Assembly: GCA_937902105.1 (NCBI GenBank)
Contig: CALGTP010000433.1
Location: forward strand, 1 to 48,353
Reading direction: 5' to 3'
Length of the DNA stretch: 48,353 nucleotides
Source of the DNA: an uncultured Actinomycetes bacterium
GTDB lineage: Bacteria; Actinomycetota; Acidimicrobiia; Acidimicrobiales; Ilumatobacteraceae
The notes below the pieces were generated by a model that was not told where the DNA came from, did not search any database, and saw only the letters and a program-made list of their open reading frames with translations. Position numbers and translations under genes: made by a program. This document shows, piece after piece, positions 17,959-26,687 of the stretch (positions are counted from its first letter, which is position 1; the number at the start of each line of letters is the position of its first letter).

Positions 17959-18552
17959 TTAACCCTTACAACGCACAGCAGATACTTGTGCTTGAGAAAG
18001 ATCCACAATCGTCACATGCCGTTTCTGATATTTGGCAACAAATGACGTGAGATTTGGTTGTTCTTCCTGACACCGACGCACGACTACGTCGAGTAGAGGA
18101 ACTTCCAAGCCATTGGTGAGTCGGGCATACGTAACACCGTCAAGCAATTCTTCAATCGGGGGCAACTCAAGTTCGCTACTGCCAACTGCTGGAGCGGGAA
18201 CCAACGAAAACCAAACGATGCCATCACCCAAAGTGTCAGCCAAAATAACGCACGCGTTGAGCGCCTCTGGAAATAGACAAGTTGATTCCCCCATTGTCCC
18301 ATCAGCGATCATTAATACTCGACCGTCAAGTAACACTGCCGTTGCATCTCCATTTGATGCTCCATTTGATACTGACCATGCTTTGTCGGAGCGCACCGTT
18401 GACGTTTGCGCAATGAGATCAATGCGACGATTATTTGCCTCCACGACAATCTCGTTGGAGTCGCTTGAACCTTGGCAAGTCCATAAAAGTATTGTCAGCG
18501 CAAATAAAGATGCCAGAGTCACCCAATATCGCCAGGAAAGAAACTGTCGCAT
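17959..18552 (-). CDS. Predicted secreted or lipid-anchored protein
   Basis: 197 residues. A basic start, a hydrophobic helix (about 10-25) and Cys26 in ILLWTCQG resemble a lipoprotein signal, though WTC departs from the usual lipobox. The rest is a single soluble domain with KxLxNGLEVPLL-type segments and three more cysteines; it faintly resembles GerMN-type domains (weak). It lies 17 bases downstream of hemL on the same strand and is convergent with the flavoprotein gene. Function unknown. Confidence 0.6.
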   Translation of the reverse strand: MRQFLSWRYWVTLASLFALTILLWTCQGSSDSNEIVVEANNRRIDLIAQTSTVRSDKAWSVSNGASNGDATAVLLDGRVLMIADGTMGESTCLFPEALNACVILADTLGDGIVWFSLVPAPAVGSSELELPPIEELLDGVTYARLTNGLEVPLLDVVVRRCQEEQPNLTSFVAKYQKRHVTIVDLSQAQVSAVRCKG

Positions 18553-18569
18553 AGGTGAAGCGTACGGGG

Positions 18570-19937
18570 TCAGAGGGCGACGGCGAGGGCAGCTCGGTGA
18601 AAACGCTCTGCTAGGTCATCCATCACGACGTCGTCATGACCCAAGCCGACAAAGATTGCCTCGTAAGCCCCCGGTGCCATTGCCACACCTTGAGCCAACA
18701 GTGCGTGAAAAAAGCGCGCGAATAACTTTTCGTCAGTTCGCTTGGCTTCATCAAAATTGATTGGCAAGCAATCACTCCCTAGAGCATCTCCAAGGAAAAT
18801 TCCCACGAGTGTGCCGACACGCGATGTGGTGACTGGTAAACCTGCTGCCGACGTGGCCTCAGTAATCAGTGACGCTAAACGAGTGGCACGCGTTTCAAGA
18901 AGACGATAAACATCGGGAGTGAGTTGACTCAGAGCAGCCAATCCCGCCGCCGTCGCCATCGGATTACCAGCCAATGTTCCAGCATGGAAAACTTTTCCAA
19001 GAGGCGTGAGATTTTCCATAATGTCTTGACGACCGCCCACCGCTCCGATTGGCAGACCACCACCGATGACCTTGCCGAAACATGTCAGGTCGGGCTTGAC
19101 CGAGTAACGACCTTGAGCGCCATCAGGACCGAGGCGAAAGCCAGTGATCACTTCATCGAATATCAATAACGCGCCAGCCTTATCGCACGCGCGTCGTAAA
19201 CCTTCAAGAAATCCTGGCACTGGGGCGACCACGCCCATGTTGGCAGCAACGGGTTCGACAATAACAGCAGCAACTGTTTCATCGATATCGGGTATCACGT
19301 TGTACGGAGCCACGATGGTGTTGGCGACGGCTTCAGGTGGCACACCCGCCGTGCCAGGAATACCAAGAGTGGCTACCCCACTGCCACCTGCAGCAAGAAG
19401 AGCATCGGTAGCGCCGTGGAAGTTGCCACTAAAGATAATAATTTTTGCGCGACCTGTCAGCCCACGAGCAAGTCGTACCACTGTTGAGGTGGCTTCGGTA
19501 CCAGAGTTCATAAAACGCACTCGCTCACACGATGGCACACGTTCGCTAATCGCCTCAGCCAACTTCATTTCACGCGGTGTCGGCGCACCGAAGGAGGTTC
19601 CATCTACGGCGGCTTCTCGCAAGGCCGCAGTAATCGCTGGATGCGCGTGGCCAAGAATGACCGCACCATAACTTTGAACGAGGTCGATGTAACGCGTTCC
19701 CTCCACGTCATATACGTGGGCACCGCTACCTCGTGCCACAACATATGGTGAACCACCGACCGCCTTGAAGGCGCGAATGGACGAGTTCACGCCGCCAGGA
19801 ATGACACGTGCTGAGCGCTCAAATAAAGTCACGTTTGAGGGCACACCAGCACCCTTACAAACAATGGGATCACAACCAGCAGCCACACAAGCTACGGGAT
19901 CACACAATGGTATGGACGACTGCTGAGTTGTACTCAT
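18570..19937 (-). CDS. hemL: Glutamate-1-semialdehyde 2,1-aminomutase
   Basis: 455 residues from ATG 19937, 5 bases after the hemB stop. PLP enzyme that converts glutamate-1-semialdehyde to 5-aminolevulinate, the C5 haem route begun by HemA. Family landmarks are ARVIPGGVNSSIRAFKAVGG, FMNSGTEA, FDEVITGFR and the PLP lysine in CFGKVIGGGLPIGA. The odd part is the first 30 residues: Cys12, Cys17, Cys22 and Cys27 at exact five-residue spacing, before the normal family start at about residue 35. Confidence 0.93.
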   Translation of the reverse strand: MSTTQQSSIPLCDPVACVAAGCDPIVCKGAGVPSNVTLFERSARVIPGGVNSSIRAFKAVGGSPYVVARGSGAHVYDVEGTRYIDLVQSYGAVILGHAHPAITAALREAAVDGTSFGAPTPREMKLAEAISERVPSCERVRFMNSGTEATSTVVRLARGLTGRAKIIIFSGNFHGATDALLAAGGSGVATLGIPGTAGVPPEAVANTIVAPYNVIPDIDETVAAVIVEPVAANMGVVAPVPGFLEGLRRACDKAGALLIFDEVITGFRLGPDGAQGRYSVKPDLTCFGKVIGGGLPIGAVGGRQDIMENLTPLGKVFHAGTLAGNPMATAAGLAALSQLTPDVYRLLETRATRLASLITEATSAAGLPVTTSRVGTLVGIFLGDALGSDCLPINFDEAKRTDEKLFARFFHALLAQGVAMAPGAYEAIFVGLGHDDVVMDDLAERFHRAALAVAL

Positions 19938-19942
19938 GTGCT

Positions 19943-20932
19943 TTAACCGTTCGTTAATTCGCCGTACCAACGCGCCAAGTACGTGAGAATGATGTCTGCG
20001 CCGGCACGCTTGATCGCCGTTAAATGTTCTGTAGCCACGATGTCGTGATCAATCCAACCATTGGCTGCTGCTGCTTTGATCATCGAATATTCACCACTCA
20101 CGTGATAGGCCGCCACGGGCACATTGACCAGTTGTCGCACCGCAGCGATGACATCAAGATAAGCCAAAGCAGGTTTGACCATCACCATGTCAGCCCCTTG
20201 TTCAATATCGGCTTCAACTTCAGTCAGAGCTTCACGGGCATTGCGCCAATCCTGTTGATAGCCCTTGCGATCGCCACCACCGACAATTTGCACATCGACA
20301 GCTTCCCGAAACGGTCCATATAAACCAGATGCATATTTTGCCGAGTAAGCAAGAATTGATGTTTCGCTATGACCGTTGGAATCGAGTGCCGCACGAATCA
20401 CACCAACCTGACCATCCATCATTCCACTTGGCGCAACAACATGTGCACCGGCATTGGCTTGGGCGATTGCGGCCTTGGCATAAACCTCAAGAGTCGCGTC
20501 ATTGTCGACTGAACCATGACCGTCGAGAATGCCACAGTGACCGTGACTGGTGTATTCATCAACGCATAAGTCAGACATCAGTACAACTTGATCACCAAGG
20601 TCAGAGCGCAGATCAGATAGCGCTAGTTGGACAATGCCTTGGGGATCAAAGGCTCCCGAGCCAATCTCGTCTTTAGTACTCGGAATGCCAAATAAAATTA
20701 CTGACTTGATACCGAGGTCAGCGAGTTCGCGGACTTCGGTGCGAAGACTCGCTCGGGTATGTTGCACAACTCCAGGCAGAGAAAGAATCGGTATCGGTGC
20801 ATCAATGCCTTCACGGACGAATAGTGGTGCGACTAAATCGTTGACATTCAGTCGAGTTTCAGCCACGAGATCACGAAGAGCCTGAGTGCGGCGTAAGCGA
20901 CGAGGGCGCGACACGGGAAAACGTGCTGACAT
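19943..20932 (-). CDS. hemB: Delta-aminolevulinic acid dehydratase (porphobilinogen synthase)
   Basis: 329 residues from ATG 20932 (a GTG two codons earlier is possible). It joins two 5-aminolevulinates to porphobilinogen. The active-site lysines are in APSGMMDGQV-adjacent LAYSAKYAS and in MVKPALAYLD. The metal region reads DLCVDEYTSHGHCG, a C-D-C pattern between the zinc (C-C-C) and magnesium types. It lies in the order hemA-C-D-B-L. Confidence 0.95.
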   Translation of the reverse strand: MSARFPVSRPRRLRRTQALRDLVAETRLNVNDLVAPLFVREGIDAPIPILSLPGVVQHTRASLRTEVRELADLGIKSVILFGIPSTKDEIGSGAFDPQGIVQLALSDLRSDLGDQVVLMSDLCVDEYTSHGHCGILDGHGSVDNDATLEVYAKAAIAQANAGAHVVAPSGMMDGQVGVIRAALDSNGHSETSILAYSAKYASGLYGPFREAVDVQIVGGGDRKGYQQDWRNAREALTEVEADIEQGADMVMVKPALAYLDVIAAVRQLVNVPVAAYHVSGEYSMIKAAAANGWIDHDIVATEHLTAIKRAGADIILTYLARWYGELTNG

Positions 20933-20958
20933 GCTCACAGCCTACGGGCGATATTTAG

Positions 20959-21702
20959 TCAACGACTCCCCAAGGCCACCGAAGTGGCGCCAACCAATCC
21001 CTGCAGAGATTGTTCACTGGCAACTGTGACTGGAGCGATGCCCAATTCACTCAGTGCCATGGCGGTCGTCGGGCCCATCGCTACGACCACTGCAGGAGTC
21101 AGTCGTCCGAAAAGCGTGACCCAAGCACGTGCCGCTGAAGCCGACGCAAAAGTGATGGCATCGCATCCGCGAATCTCTGCCTCTCGATCTGTGGCAGTAG
21201 TCAGCGGGACAGTTTGATAGGTCACGATTCGGTCCACAGTCCAACCCTGAGCGCGCGCCGCGATTTCAAAATCATTGCCCGCCGACTCAGCCACTGCCAA
21301 AAGAACCCGTCCTGACCCAGACGGGAATATCTCACCCAACGAGCGCCCGGTTTGCACAACTGGAATGAGATCAGCCCCACCAACAGCTTGCGCAGTTGCT
21401 GTTCCGACAGCGGCAATTTTGAAGGATCGATGTTCAAGAGATACTGCAGTCATCGCCTCACGAAAACGGTGTGCACCCTCAGGAGAAGTGACCACAACCC
21501 AGTCGTATTGGTCAATCGCTTGGCACGCCTCACGAAGTGCTTGACCGTTGTCTGCAGGGTCAACCGTGTCCGTCACTGCAATCTCGATCACCTCCGCACC
21601 TGCCTCACGAAACATCTTGCTCAGAGCGCCTGCGCGTTGTGCTGAGCGCGTGACAATGATTCGGCGTCCAGATAACGCAGCGGTTGGCAGGTCATTCGCC
21701 AT
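20959..21702 (-). CDS. hemD: Uroporphyrinogen-III synthase
   Basis: 247 residues from ATG 21702, 10 bases after the hemC stop; the open frame continues upstream through hemC and that part is not expected to be translated. The fold is two Rossmann-like lobes, with GRRIIVTRSAQRAGAL at the start, VTSPEGAHRF and AVGTATAQAV in the middle, and ITFASASAARAW and VAMGPTTAMAL in the second lobe, all family landmarks. It cyclises hydroxymethylbilane with inversion of ring D. The sequence family is poorly conserved, but gene order supports the call. Confidence 0.9.
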   Translation of the reverse strand: MANDLPTAALSGRRIIVTRSAQRAGALSKMFREAGAEVIEIAVTDTVDPADNGQALREACQAIDQYDWVVVTSPEGAHRFREAMTAVSLEHRSFKIAAVGTATAQAVGGADLIPVVQTGRSLGEIFPSGSGRVLLAVAESAGNDFEIAARAQGWTVDRIVTYQTVPLTTATDREAEIRGCDAITFASASAARAWVTLFGRLTPAVVVAMGPTTAMALSELGIAPVTVASEQSLQGLVGATSVALGSR

Positions 21703-21712
21703 TATTTTGATG

Positions 21713-22594
21713 TCAACCAGCGACTGAATCTCGTGCAGTGCGAGCGGCCGACCGTGATGCACGAAGTAAATCATCATGAGATGAGATGTGGCCCGTGGCG
21801 ATTGAGGCAAAGTGATGTTGCGCCGCGTCATCAGAAGCCAAATACACCAACATCGTTGAACCATCGTCATAAGCGCCAACTGGTAACGAACAACCCGAGC
21901 CTAACTCAGCGAGAAATGCCCGCTCATGTTCAACAGCACGACGCGATAACGCGTGATCAATGGCATGCAAAATATCGCGCGTCTGTTGATCATCTTCACG
22001 ACATTCAATGGCTACGCAGCCCTGACCGACTGCAGGGACCATTACTTGCACGTCGATATATTCACTGACGCGATCGCTCCAACCCAAAATTTCTAATGCC
22101 GCGGCGGCCATCACAATCGACCCATCAACTGGAATCTTTTCTAGACGGGTTGGGATGTTGCCACGAAGTTCAACGAAATGCAGATCTGGACGAATTGCCA
22201 TGAGTTGTGAGCGCCGCCGAACAGAGCCCGTCGCAACTGTCGCACCTTGACCCAAATCTGCCAAAGAATGACCGACCAAGACATCGCGCGGATCGCGTCG
22301 CTCGCCAAAAGCCGCGATGACTAAACCCTCGGCGGGAGTGGATGGAAGATCCTTGGCACTATGTACGGCAATGTCTGCTCGACCTGCCAAAACAGCGGCC
22401 TGCACTTCTTTGACAAAGACACCTTGCCCTCCAATGGTGTGCAGCGGCACATCTTGTCGTTGATCACCGGTGGTATCAACGAATACAAGTTCAACGTTCA
22501 GCCCACGATGACTAGCGCGCAAGAGATCGGCAATTGCGGTGGCTTGAGTACGGGCTTGAGCAGAACCTCTAGTGGCAATGCGAACACTCGTCAT
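21713..22594 (-). CDS. hemC: Hydroxymethylbilane synthase (porphobilinogen deaminase)
   Basis: 293 residues. The family start is VRIATRGSAQARTQA, the substrate and cofactor segments are VHSAKDLPSTP and GSVRRRSQL, and the dipyrromethane-cofactor cysteine is in LGSGCSLPVGAY. It polymerises four porphobilinogens. The C-terminal domain is short, as in many actinobacteria. It stands 16 bases after hemA and 10 bases before hemD. Confidence 0.95.
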   Translation of the reverse strand: MTSVRIATRGSAQARTQATAIADLLRASHRGLNVELVFVDTTGDQRQDVPLHTIGGQGVFVKEVQAAVLAGRADIAVHSAKDLPSTPAEGLVIAAFGERRDPRDVLVGHSLADLGQGATVATGSVRRRSQLMAIRPDLHFVELRGNIPTRLEKIPVDGSIVMAAAALEILGWSDRVSEYIDVQVMVPAVGQGCVAIECREDDQQTRDILHAIDHALSRRAVEHERAFLAELGSGCSLPVGAYDDGSTMLVYLASDDAAQHHFASIATGHISSHDDLLRASRSAARTARDSVAG

Positions 22595-22610
22595 GAGCGC
22601 TGACTCGCCG

Positions 22611-23873
22611 TCAACTCAGGTCAAAGAGATCGCGTACGGCCGCCGAGTTGCGTTCTCCTCGCGGAGTACCTGCATCGTCTTTGAGGCGCACTGACATGTC
22701 ATGTAGCAACTTAGCAACGATGCCCTTGGTTAAGGCATCTACTGCTTGTTGTTGTTCATCGGATAACGAAGACAACTTCTTCTGCAAACGATCAATCTCA
22801 GATATGCGCACCACTTCGGCACGAGCGTGTAACAGCGCCACAAGTGGTGCAGCCTGGCGCGCTGTCAACTCCAGAGTGAAGCGCTCTAATTCTTCGGCGA
22901 CAATATTTCGTACGGCTTGGGCTTCAGCAGCACGCAATGCCTGACCGCGCGCCGCCCAGTCACGCAAGTTATCTAAATCAAGTAACGTCACGCCGTCAAT
23001 CGTCGCGACATCGGACTCAACATCGCGTGGCACAGCAATGTCCACGATGAACAATGGTCGCGAAGCACGCTGTTGCATTGCCTTTGACACCATCTCAACG
23101 TCAATAACTGTTGTGCCAGCACCAGTACATGTCACAACGACATCGGCCTGCGTCAGAGTCTCGGCTAGCCGATAGAACTCAGTCACTGAACCAGAAACTC
23201 GATCAGCTAAGGCTTGCGCTTTGGCAATTGTTCGATTGGTAACAAGGACTTGGCTGATACCAGCATCAGCCATTGCAATCGTGACACCTTCACCCATGTC
23301 GCCGGCCCCGACGACAAGAACGGTCAACCCTTCAACCGTTCCGAGATTTTCGCGGGCCATATCGACGGCAGCTTGGCTGACACTCGCGGTATGGCGACCG
23401 ATAGATGTTTCAGTGCGCGCCCGCTTTCCGGTTTCAATGGCATGTCTAAACAAAAGATTCAGCGTGGATAATGATCCACCTTCATGTTGCGAACGCTCCC
23501 AAGCCGAACGTACCTGTCCAAGAATCTCACTTTCGCCCACTACCGCCGAATCCAAGCCGGCAGCCACTTCAAATAAATGACTGATGGCAGCATCGTCGTG
23601 CTGGCTATAGACATGGGGTGTCAATTCTTCGGCGGAAAAGCCGCCAAGGTCGCAAAAGAAATCGCGAAGATCGCCGTAGGCCCCGTGAAACTTCTCGGCA
23701 ACTGCATACACCTCAGTGCGATTACATGTTGAAAGCACGACAACTTCGCGAATGTTGGGTCGCGCCATCAAACCATGAACCGTCTTGGCAATTGCGTCGT
23801 CAGCAATTGTGACCCGCTCCAGAAGAGAGAGAGGCCCAGTTCGGTGATTCACCCCAAAGACGACGATCGACAC
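22611..23873 (-). CDS. hemA: Glutamyl-tRNA reductase
   Basis: 420 residues from GTG 23873. This start is preceded by AGGG at suitable distance and puts the catalytic cysteine in STCNRTEVYA at residue 50, the usual position. An in-frame ATG at 23945 would overlap rex and add unrelated residues. The NADPH-binding segment is VLVVGAGDMGEGVT and the C-terminal dimerisation helix is clear. First step of the C5 haem pathway; cotranscribed with rex, 35 bases downstream of it. Confidence 0.95.
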   Translation of the reverse strand: MSIVVFGVNHRTGPLSLLERVTIADDAIAKTVHGLMARPNIREVVVLSTCNRTEVYAVAEKFHGAYGDLRDFFCDLGGFSAEELTPHVYSQHDDAAISHLFEVAAGLDSAVVGESEILGQVRSAWERSQHEGGSLSTLNLLFRHAIETGKRARTETSIGRHTASVSQAAVDMARENLGTVEGLTVLVVGAGDMGEGVTIAMADAGISQVLVTNRTIAKAQALADRVSGSVTEFYRLAETLTQADVVVTCTGAGTTVIDVEMVSKAMQQRASRPLFIVDIAVPRDVESDVATIDGVTLLDLDNLRDWAARGQALRAAEAQAVRNIVAEELERFTLELTARQAAPLVALLHARAEVVRISEIDRLQKKLSSLSDEQQQAVDALTKGIVAKLLHDMSVRLKDDAGTPRGERNSAAVRDLFDLS

Positions 23874-23908
23874 GACAGTAACCCTATCTCTCAGACCTTT
23901 TATCGGAC

Positions 23909-24592
23909 CTATGCACTGACACTCTTCGGTAAAACTTGTGGCCATGGAACAACTTTTTTCTTGTGTTGCTCATGAAAACTCAGGATCTGCAATTCACAGG
24001 CCAAATCAACTTGGCGAACGCTAATTCCCGCCGGAACGTTGACGGGAATCGGGGCGAAGTTCAAAATACTGGTCACCCCGGCAGAGATCAGTCGATCGGT
24101 GACCATCTGAGCAGCCTCGCCCGGAACTGCCACCACGCCTATCGCCACCTGCTGCGAGGCGATGAGATTGGGTAGTTCATCAATATGGCCCACCCGCAGA
24201 CTGCCAATCAGCGAACCAACTTTGGCTTCGTCGATGTCCACGAGCCCGACGATCGGGTAACTCCGTCGCCCGAACCCGCCCGAGCCAATGAGGGCCTGAC
24301 CCAAATTGCCTGCACCGACGATGACGACTGGCCATTCGTGGTCAACCCCAAGTTCTCGTTGAATCTGAAAAATCAAGAAGGAAACCTCGTACCCAACCCC
24401 ACGAGTCCCATAACTGCCGAGATAACTGAGATCTTTACGGACCTTGGCAGCGTTAATGCCGCCCATTTCGGCGATTTTCTCGGAAGACACACCGGCTACC
24501 CCAGATTCTGTCAACTCCAGCAGAATCCGCAGATACATCGGAAGCCGAGAAATCGTGGCTTCTGCGATTTTGCGACGAGAGCGTTCTGCCAT
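23909..24592 (-). CDS. rex: Redox-sensing transcriptional repressor Rex
   Basis: 227 residues. The N-terminal winged-helix domain (about 1-80) includes the signature NAAKVRKDLSYLGSYGTRGVGY. The Rossmann NADH-binding domain starts at VVIVGAGNLGQAL. Known role: it senses NADH/NAD+ and represses respiratory and haem genes when NADH is high. First gene of rex-hemACDBL, as in Streptomyces. A convincing Rex site was not found in its own 118-base upstream region, but one is present near the respiratory operon at 15604. Confidence 0.95.
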   Translation of the reverse strand: MAERSRRKIAEATISRLPMYLRILLELTESGVAGVSSEKIAEMGGINAAKVRKDLSYLGSYGTRGVGYEVSFLIFQIQRELGVDHEWPVVIVGAGNLGQALIGSGGFGRRSYPIVGLVDIDEAKVGSLIGSLRVGHIDELPNLIASQQVAIGVVAVPGEAAQMVTDRLISAGVTSILNFAPIPVNVPAGISVRQVDLACELQILSFHEQHKKKVVPWPQVLPKSVSA

Positions 24593-24710
24593 TCAAAAAA
24601 CGCTACGCCCGATTGTTCGTGAGCGAGAAGTCCCACAGCGTGACACAGACCCGCGCCAATGGTCATCGGTCACCGCTGTTACTCAGCCTCCTTGGCTCTA
24701 ACCTCGCATC

Positions 24711-25481
24711 GTGACGTTGAACGCCGCCCTCGCTGCCGCTGCCACTCTCGTGGCTCTGGCTTTCAGCATCTCTACTTTTGATCGCTGGTTACAACGACGC
24801 CGTCCTCACGATGGAGCGTGGAGTTTTTCATTGCTCTTGTTTGCAGTGGGATCGCTGGCCTTGTGGTGGGCTGAGGCCCGCGGTTGGAGCCTGTCTTCAT
24901 TTCGAGTTTTCTTTTTAGCAGGAGCCGTACTCAATGTGCCGTGGCTGGCACTCGGAACGGTTTATCTATTGTTCGGAATAAAGATCGGCAAGATCGTCAA
25001 GACCTGGCTGATCGGATTATCTGGTGCTGCTGTGGGAGTGATGCTGGTTGCTCCCACCAAACAGGATCAATTGACTGGTACCGATGTCAGCGGCGGGGCA
25101 TTGCCGCAGGGAAGTGAAATTTTTGGTGTCGCTCCGCGAGTCTTCGCCGCAGTGGGTTCGGGCGTGGCCGCGTTGTTGATTATTGGTGGCGCCATGTGGT
25201 CAATCATGAGAGTGCTGCGCGGTCGCCTGCCTGCTGTCGGGCAAGCGCAACGGCAGATCACGAATACTCGTCGTCACGTAGCCAGCAATACTTTGATCGC
25301 CGTGGGGACCATCATTCTTTCAGCGAGTGGCACTTTGGCTGGTCGCCTCGGTGAGGATCGCGCTTTCGCCGTCACCTTATTGCTCGGCATCATTGTGCTC
25401 TTCGCCGGATTTTTAGTCTCCGCATCGAAGCCAGTTGAGTCGTGGCGAAAGTTAGTGGACTTACAAACGCAAGAGGGATAA
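24711..25481 (+). CDS. Conserved-looking polytopic membrane protein of unknown function
   Basis: 256 residues from a GTG start with no clear ribosome binding site. About seven hydrophobic helices spread over the length (first about 5-22, last about 220-240). A short polar loop sits in the middle (TKQDQLTGTDVSGG) and a basic loop at about 170-190. No motif recognised. It is divergent from rex with 118 bases between them. It ends over the 3' end of the small minus-strand gene at 25461. Confidence 0.6.
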   Translation: MTLNAALAAAATLVALAFSISTFDRWLQRRRPHDGAWSFSLLLFAVGSLALWWAEARGWSLSSFRVFFLAGAVLNVPWLALGTVYLLFGIKIGKIVKTWLIGLSGAAVGVMLVAPTKQDQLTGTDVSGGALPQGSEIFGVAPRVFAAVGSGVAALLIIGGAMWSIMRVLRGRLPAVGQAQRQITNTRRHVASNTLIAVGTIILSASGTLAGRLGEDRAFAVTLLLGIIVLFAGFLVSASKPVESWRKLVDLQTQEG

Positions 25482-25544
25482 AACCCCAGCCAAAAGAATG
25501 ACTGCGAGTAAAAGAACTGTGGTCAAGGTTGTTGCTGGTCGCAT
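25461..25544 (-). CDS. Putative 27-residue single-helix membrane peptide
   Basis: A short reading frame with ATG at 25544 and a good AGGA site 8 bases upstream. The product starts MRPATTLTTVLLLAVILLAG and ends in LLRL. It is almost all hydrophobic apart from basic ends: one membrane helix with no soluble domain. It starts 24 bases after the SAM hydrolase stop on the same strand, so it could be translated from that mRNA. Its 3' end overlaps the convergent gene at 24711 by 21 bases. Too short for a firm call. Confidence 0.5.
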   Translation of the reverse strand: MRPATTLTTVLLLAVILLAGVLSLLRL

Positions 25545-25568
25545 GTCTTTATCCTAGTTGCTGAAAAG

Positions 25569-26432
25569 CTACTTATTCCTCAATGAAATCGGGGTTGATA
25601 CACCTGGCTCCGTCGCACCAGGCTGCAATGAAACCTGCTCGCCTTCGCCCAAAGATAATTCTTTCGCTGCTGATGAACGATCAACGGCGAGACACAACAG
25701 ACCTGACGAATCAATCACCAATCCAGTTGCACCTTGGCCAAGATCAGCAAAGGATGTTGAAATTGCGAAATTGCGAATGTTCTCAGCGAAGCTCACGCGG
25801 ACACGATCAACTTTGGTATTCCATGCGGTTTCTAAATCATCAAGGCTGACATTTAATTGACAATTGCCAAAGCGGTCAACCCAAATAACTTCACACTCAA
25901 GTGTGCCATTCTCATCGCGCGGAATCGGCACGATACCTGGCAACAATGCTGCTGGGTCAACTTGCGTTCCAACCTCGTATAAATCAATACCGTTGCACAA
26001 CATCGCGGCGATCGGCGCAAAAACATCACGCGCTGCGAAGGTTGATCCGGGAGCAACAAGATGATGTTCTTCTTTGTCAAGAATGACAGCGCGCTCAGCA
26101 CCACCAACTAAGGCCACCCCAGGTGCTAATAAACCATTATCAGGACCGATAAAAATTCCAGCACCACCGGCAACCTCGATAGCCACTAAACGACGTTGCG
26201 TTCCCGCACCTGGATCTACTGCAGCAATCACAATGCCTTCAGTCAGATACGGAACAGCGCGCGCTAGTGACAACGAAGCGCCGCGAACATCAAACGGAGA
26301 AATGCCATGCGTGAGATCAATCACAACGACTTGCGGAGCCGACTCGCGGAGTACTGCTTTGACGACGCCCACATGTTCTGACTCATAACCAAAGTCAGAA
26401 ATGAATGACACGGTCTCATAGGTACGACTCAC
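25569..26432 (-). CDS. SAM hydroxide adenosyltransferase (DUF62 family)
   Basis: 287 residues from a GTG start. The family cleaves S-adenosylmethionine to adenosine and methionine with hydroxide as nucleophile and is related to fluorinases. Motifs seen are FISDFGYES at the N-terminus, VIDLTHGISPFDVRGA, VDPGAGTQRR, FIGPDNGLL and the C-terminal domain with VDRFGNCQLNV. Length is in the usual range. It lies downstream of proC with a 255-base structured gap. The physiological role of the family is still uncertain. Confidence 0.88.
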   Translation of the reverse strand: MSRTYETVSFISDFGYESEHVGVVKAVLRESAPQVVVIDLTHGISPFDVRGASLSLARAVPYLTEGIVIAAVDPGAGTQRRLVAIEVAGGAGIFIGPDNGLLAPGVALVGGAERAVILDKEEHHLVAPGSTFAARDVFAPIAAMLCNGIDLYEVGTQVDPAALLPGIVPIPRDENGTLECEVIWVDRFGNCQLNVSLDDLETAWNTKVDRVRVSFAENIRNFAISTSFADLGQGATGLVIDSSGLLCLAVDRSSAAKELSLGEGEQVSLQPGATEPGVSTPISLRNK

Positions 26433-26497
26433 GCTTCACAGTGTGTCAGTGAAATTGACTCAAGTCACTAAACAACAACAGAGCCGAGAAATGCGAC

Positions 26498-26591
26498 GGG
26501 GCTGGTGCCAACCCCCCGCTGGCACCAGCCCTATCGGCGCTGCCCTTGCGGGCGCGTCCCTAGCCAACCTTCAGCTAGCGGTCATGTGACC
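26498..26591. other. Cluster of hairpins between proC and the SAM hydrolase gene
   Basis: A nearly perfect hairpin at 26498-26532: arms GGGCTGGTGCCA (26499-26510) and TGGCACCAGCCC (26520-26531), loop ACCCCCCGC on the plus strand. A GCCC/GGGC stem with loop TTGC follows at about 26542-26553. Next is CTAGC/GCTAG (26560-26578), then a dyad GGTCA-TG-TGACC at 26580-26591. No T-run follows on either strand. It may be a small RNA, an untranslated-region element, or a barrier between the two genes. Confidence 0.5.
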
Positions 26592-26687
26592 TGTGACATA
26601 CCCTAGGCACAGGCACACCAACTTTGAAAGTGAAAATCTGAAATTTATTCTTTGTCCTGAAACGGGGTAAATAACACTAAAAGTGCG

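Noticed and set aside
18113-18760. Plus-strand frame opposite hemL and the secreted-protein gene
   Set aside because: Composition of the protein is that of a reverse-complement shadow (rich in Ser, Arg, Thr), with no domain.
23874-23945. ATG 23945 as hemA start
   Set aside because: It would add 24 unrelated residues and overlap rex, while the GTG at 23873 has a ribosome binding site and gives the catalytic Cys its usual position 50.
24593-24710. Rex operator upstream of rex
   Set aside because: Only loose TGTG or CACA pieces are present, and no half-site pair with the right spacing was seen.
26584-26600. TGTGAC-C-TGTGAC as a CRP/FNR-type site
   Set aside because: It is a direct and not an inverted repeat, and lacks the TCACA half-site.
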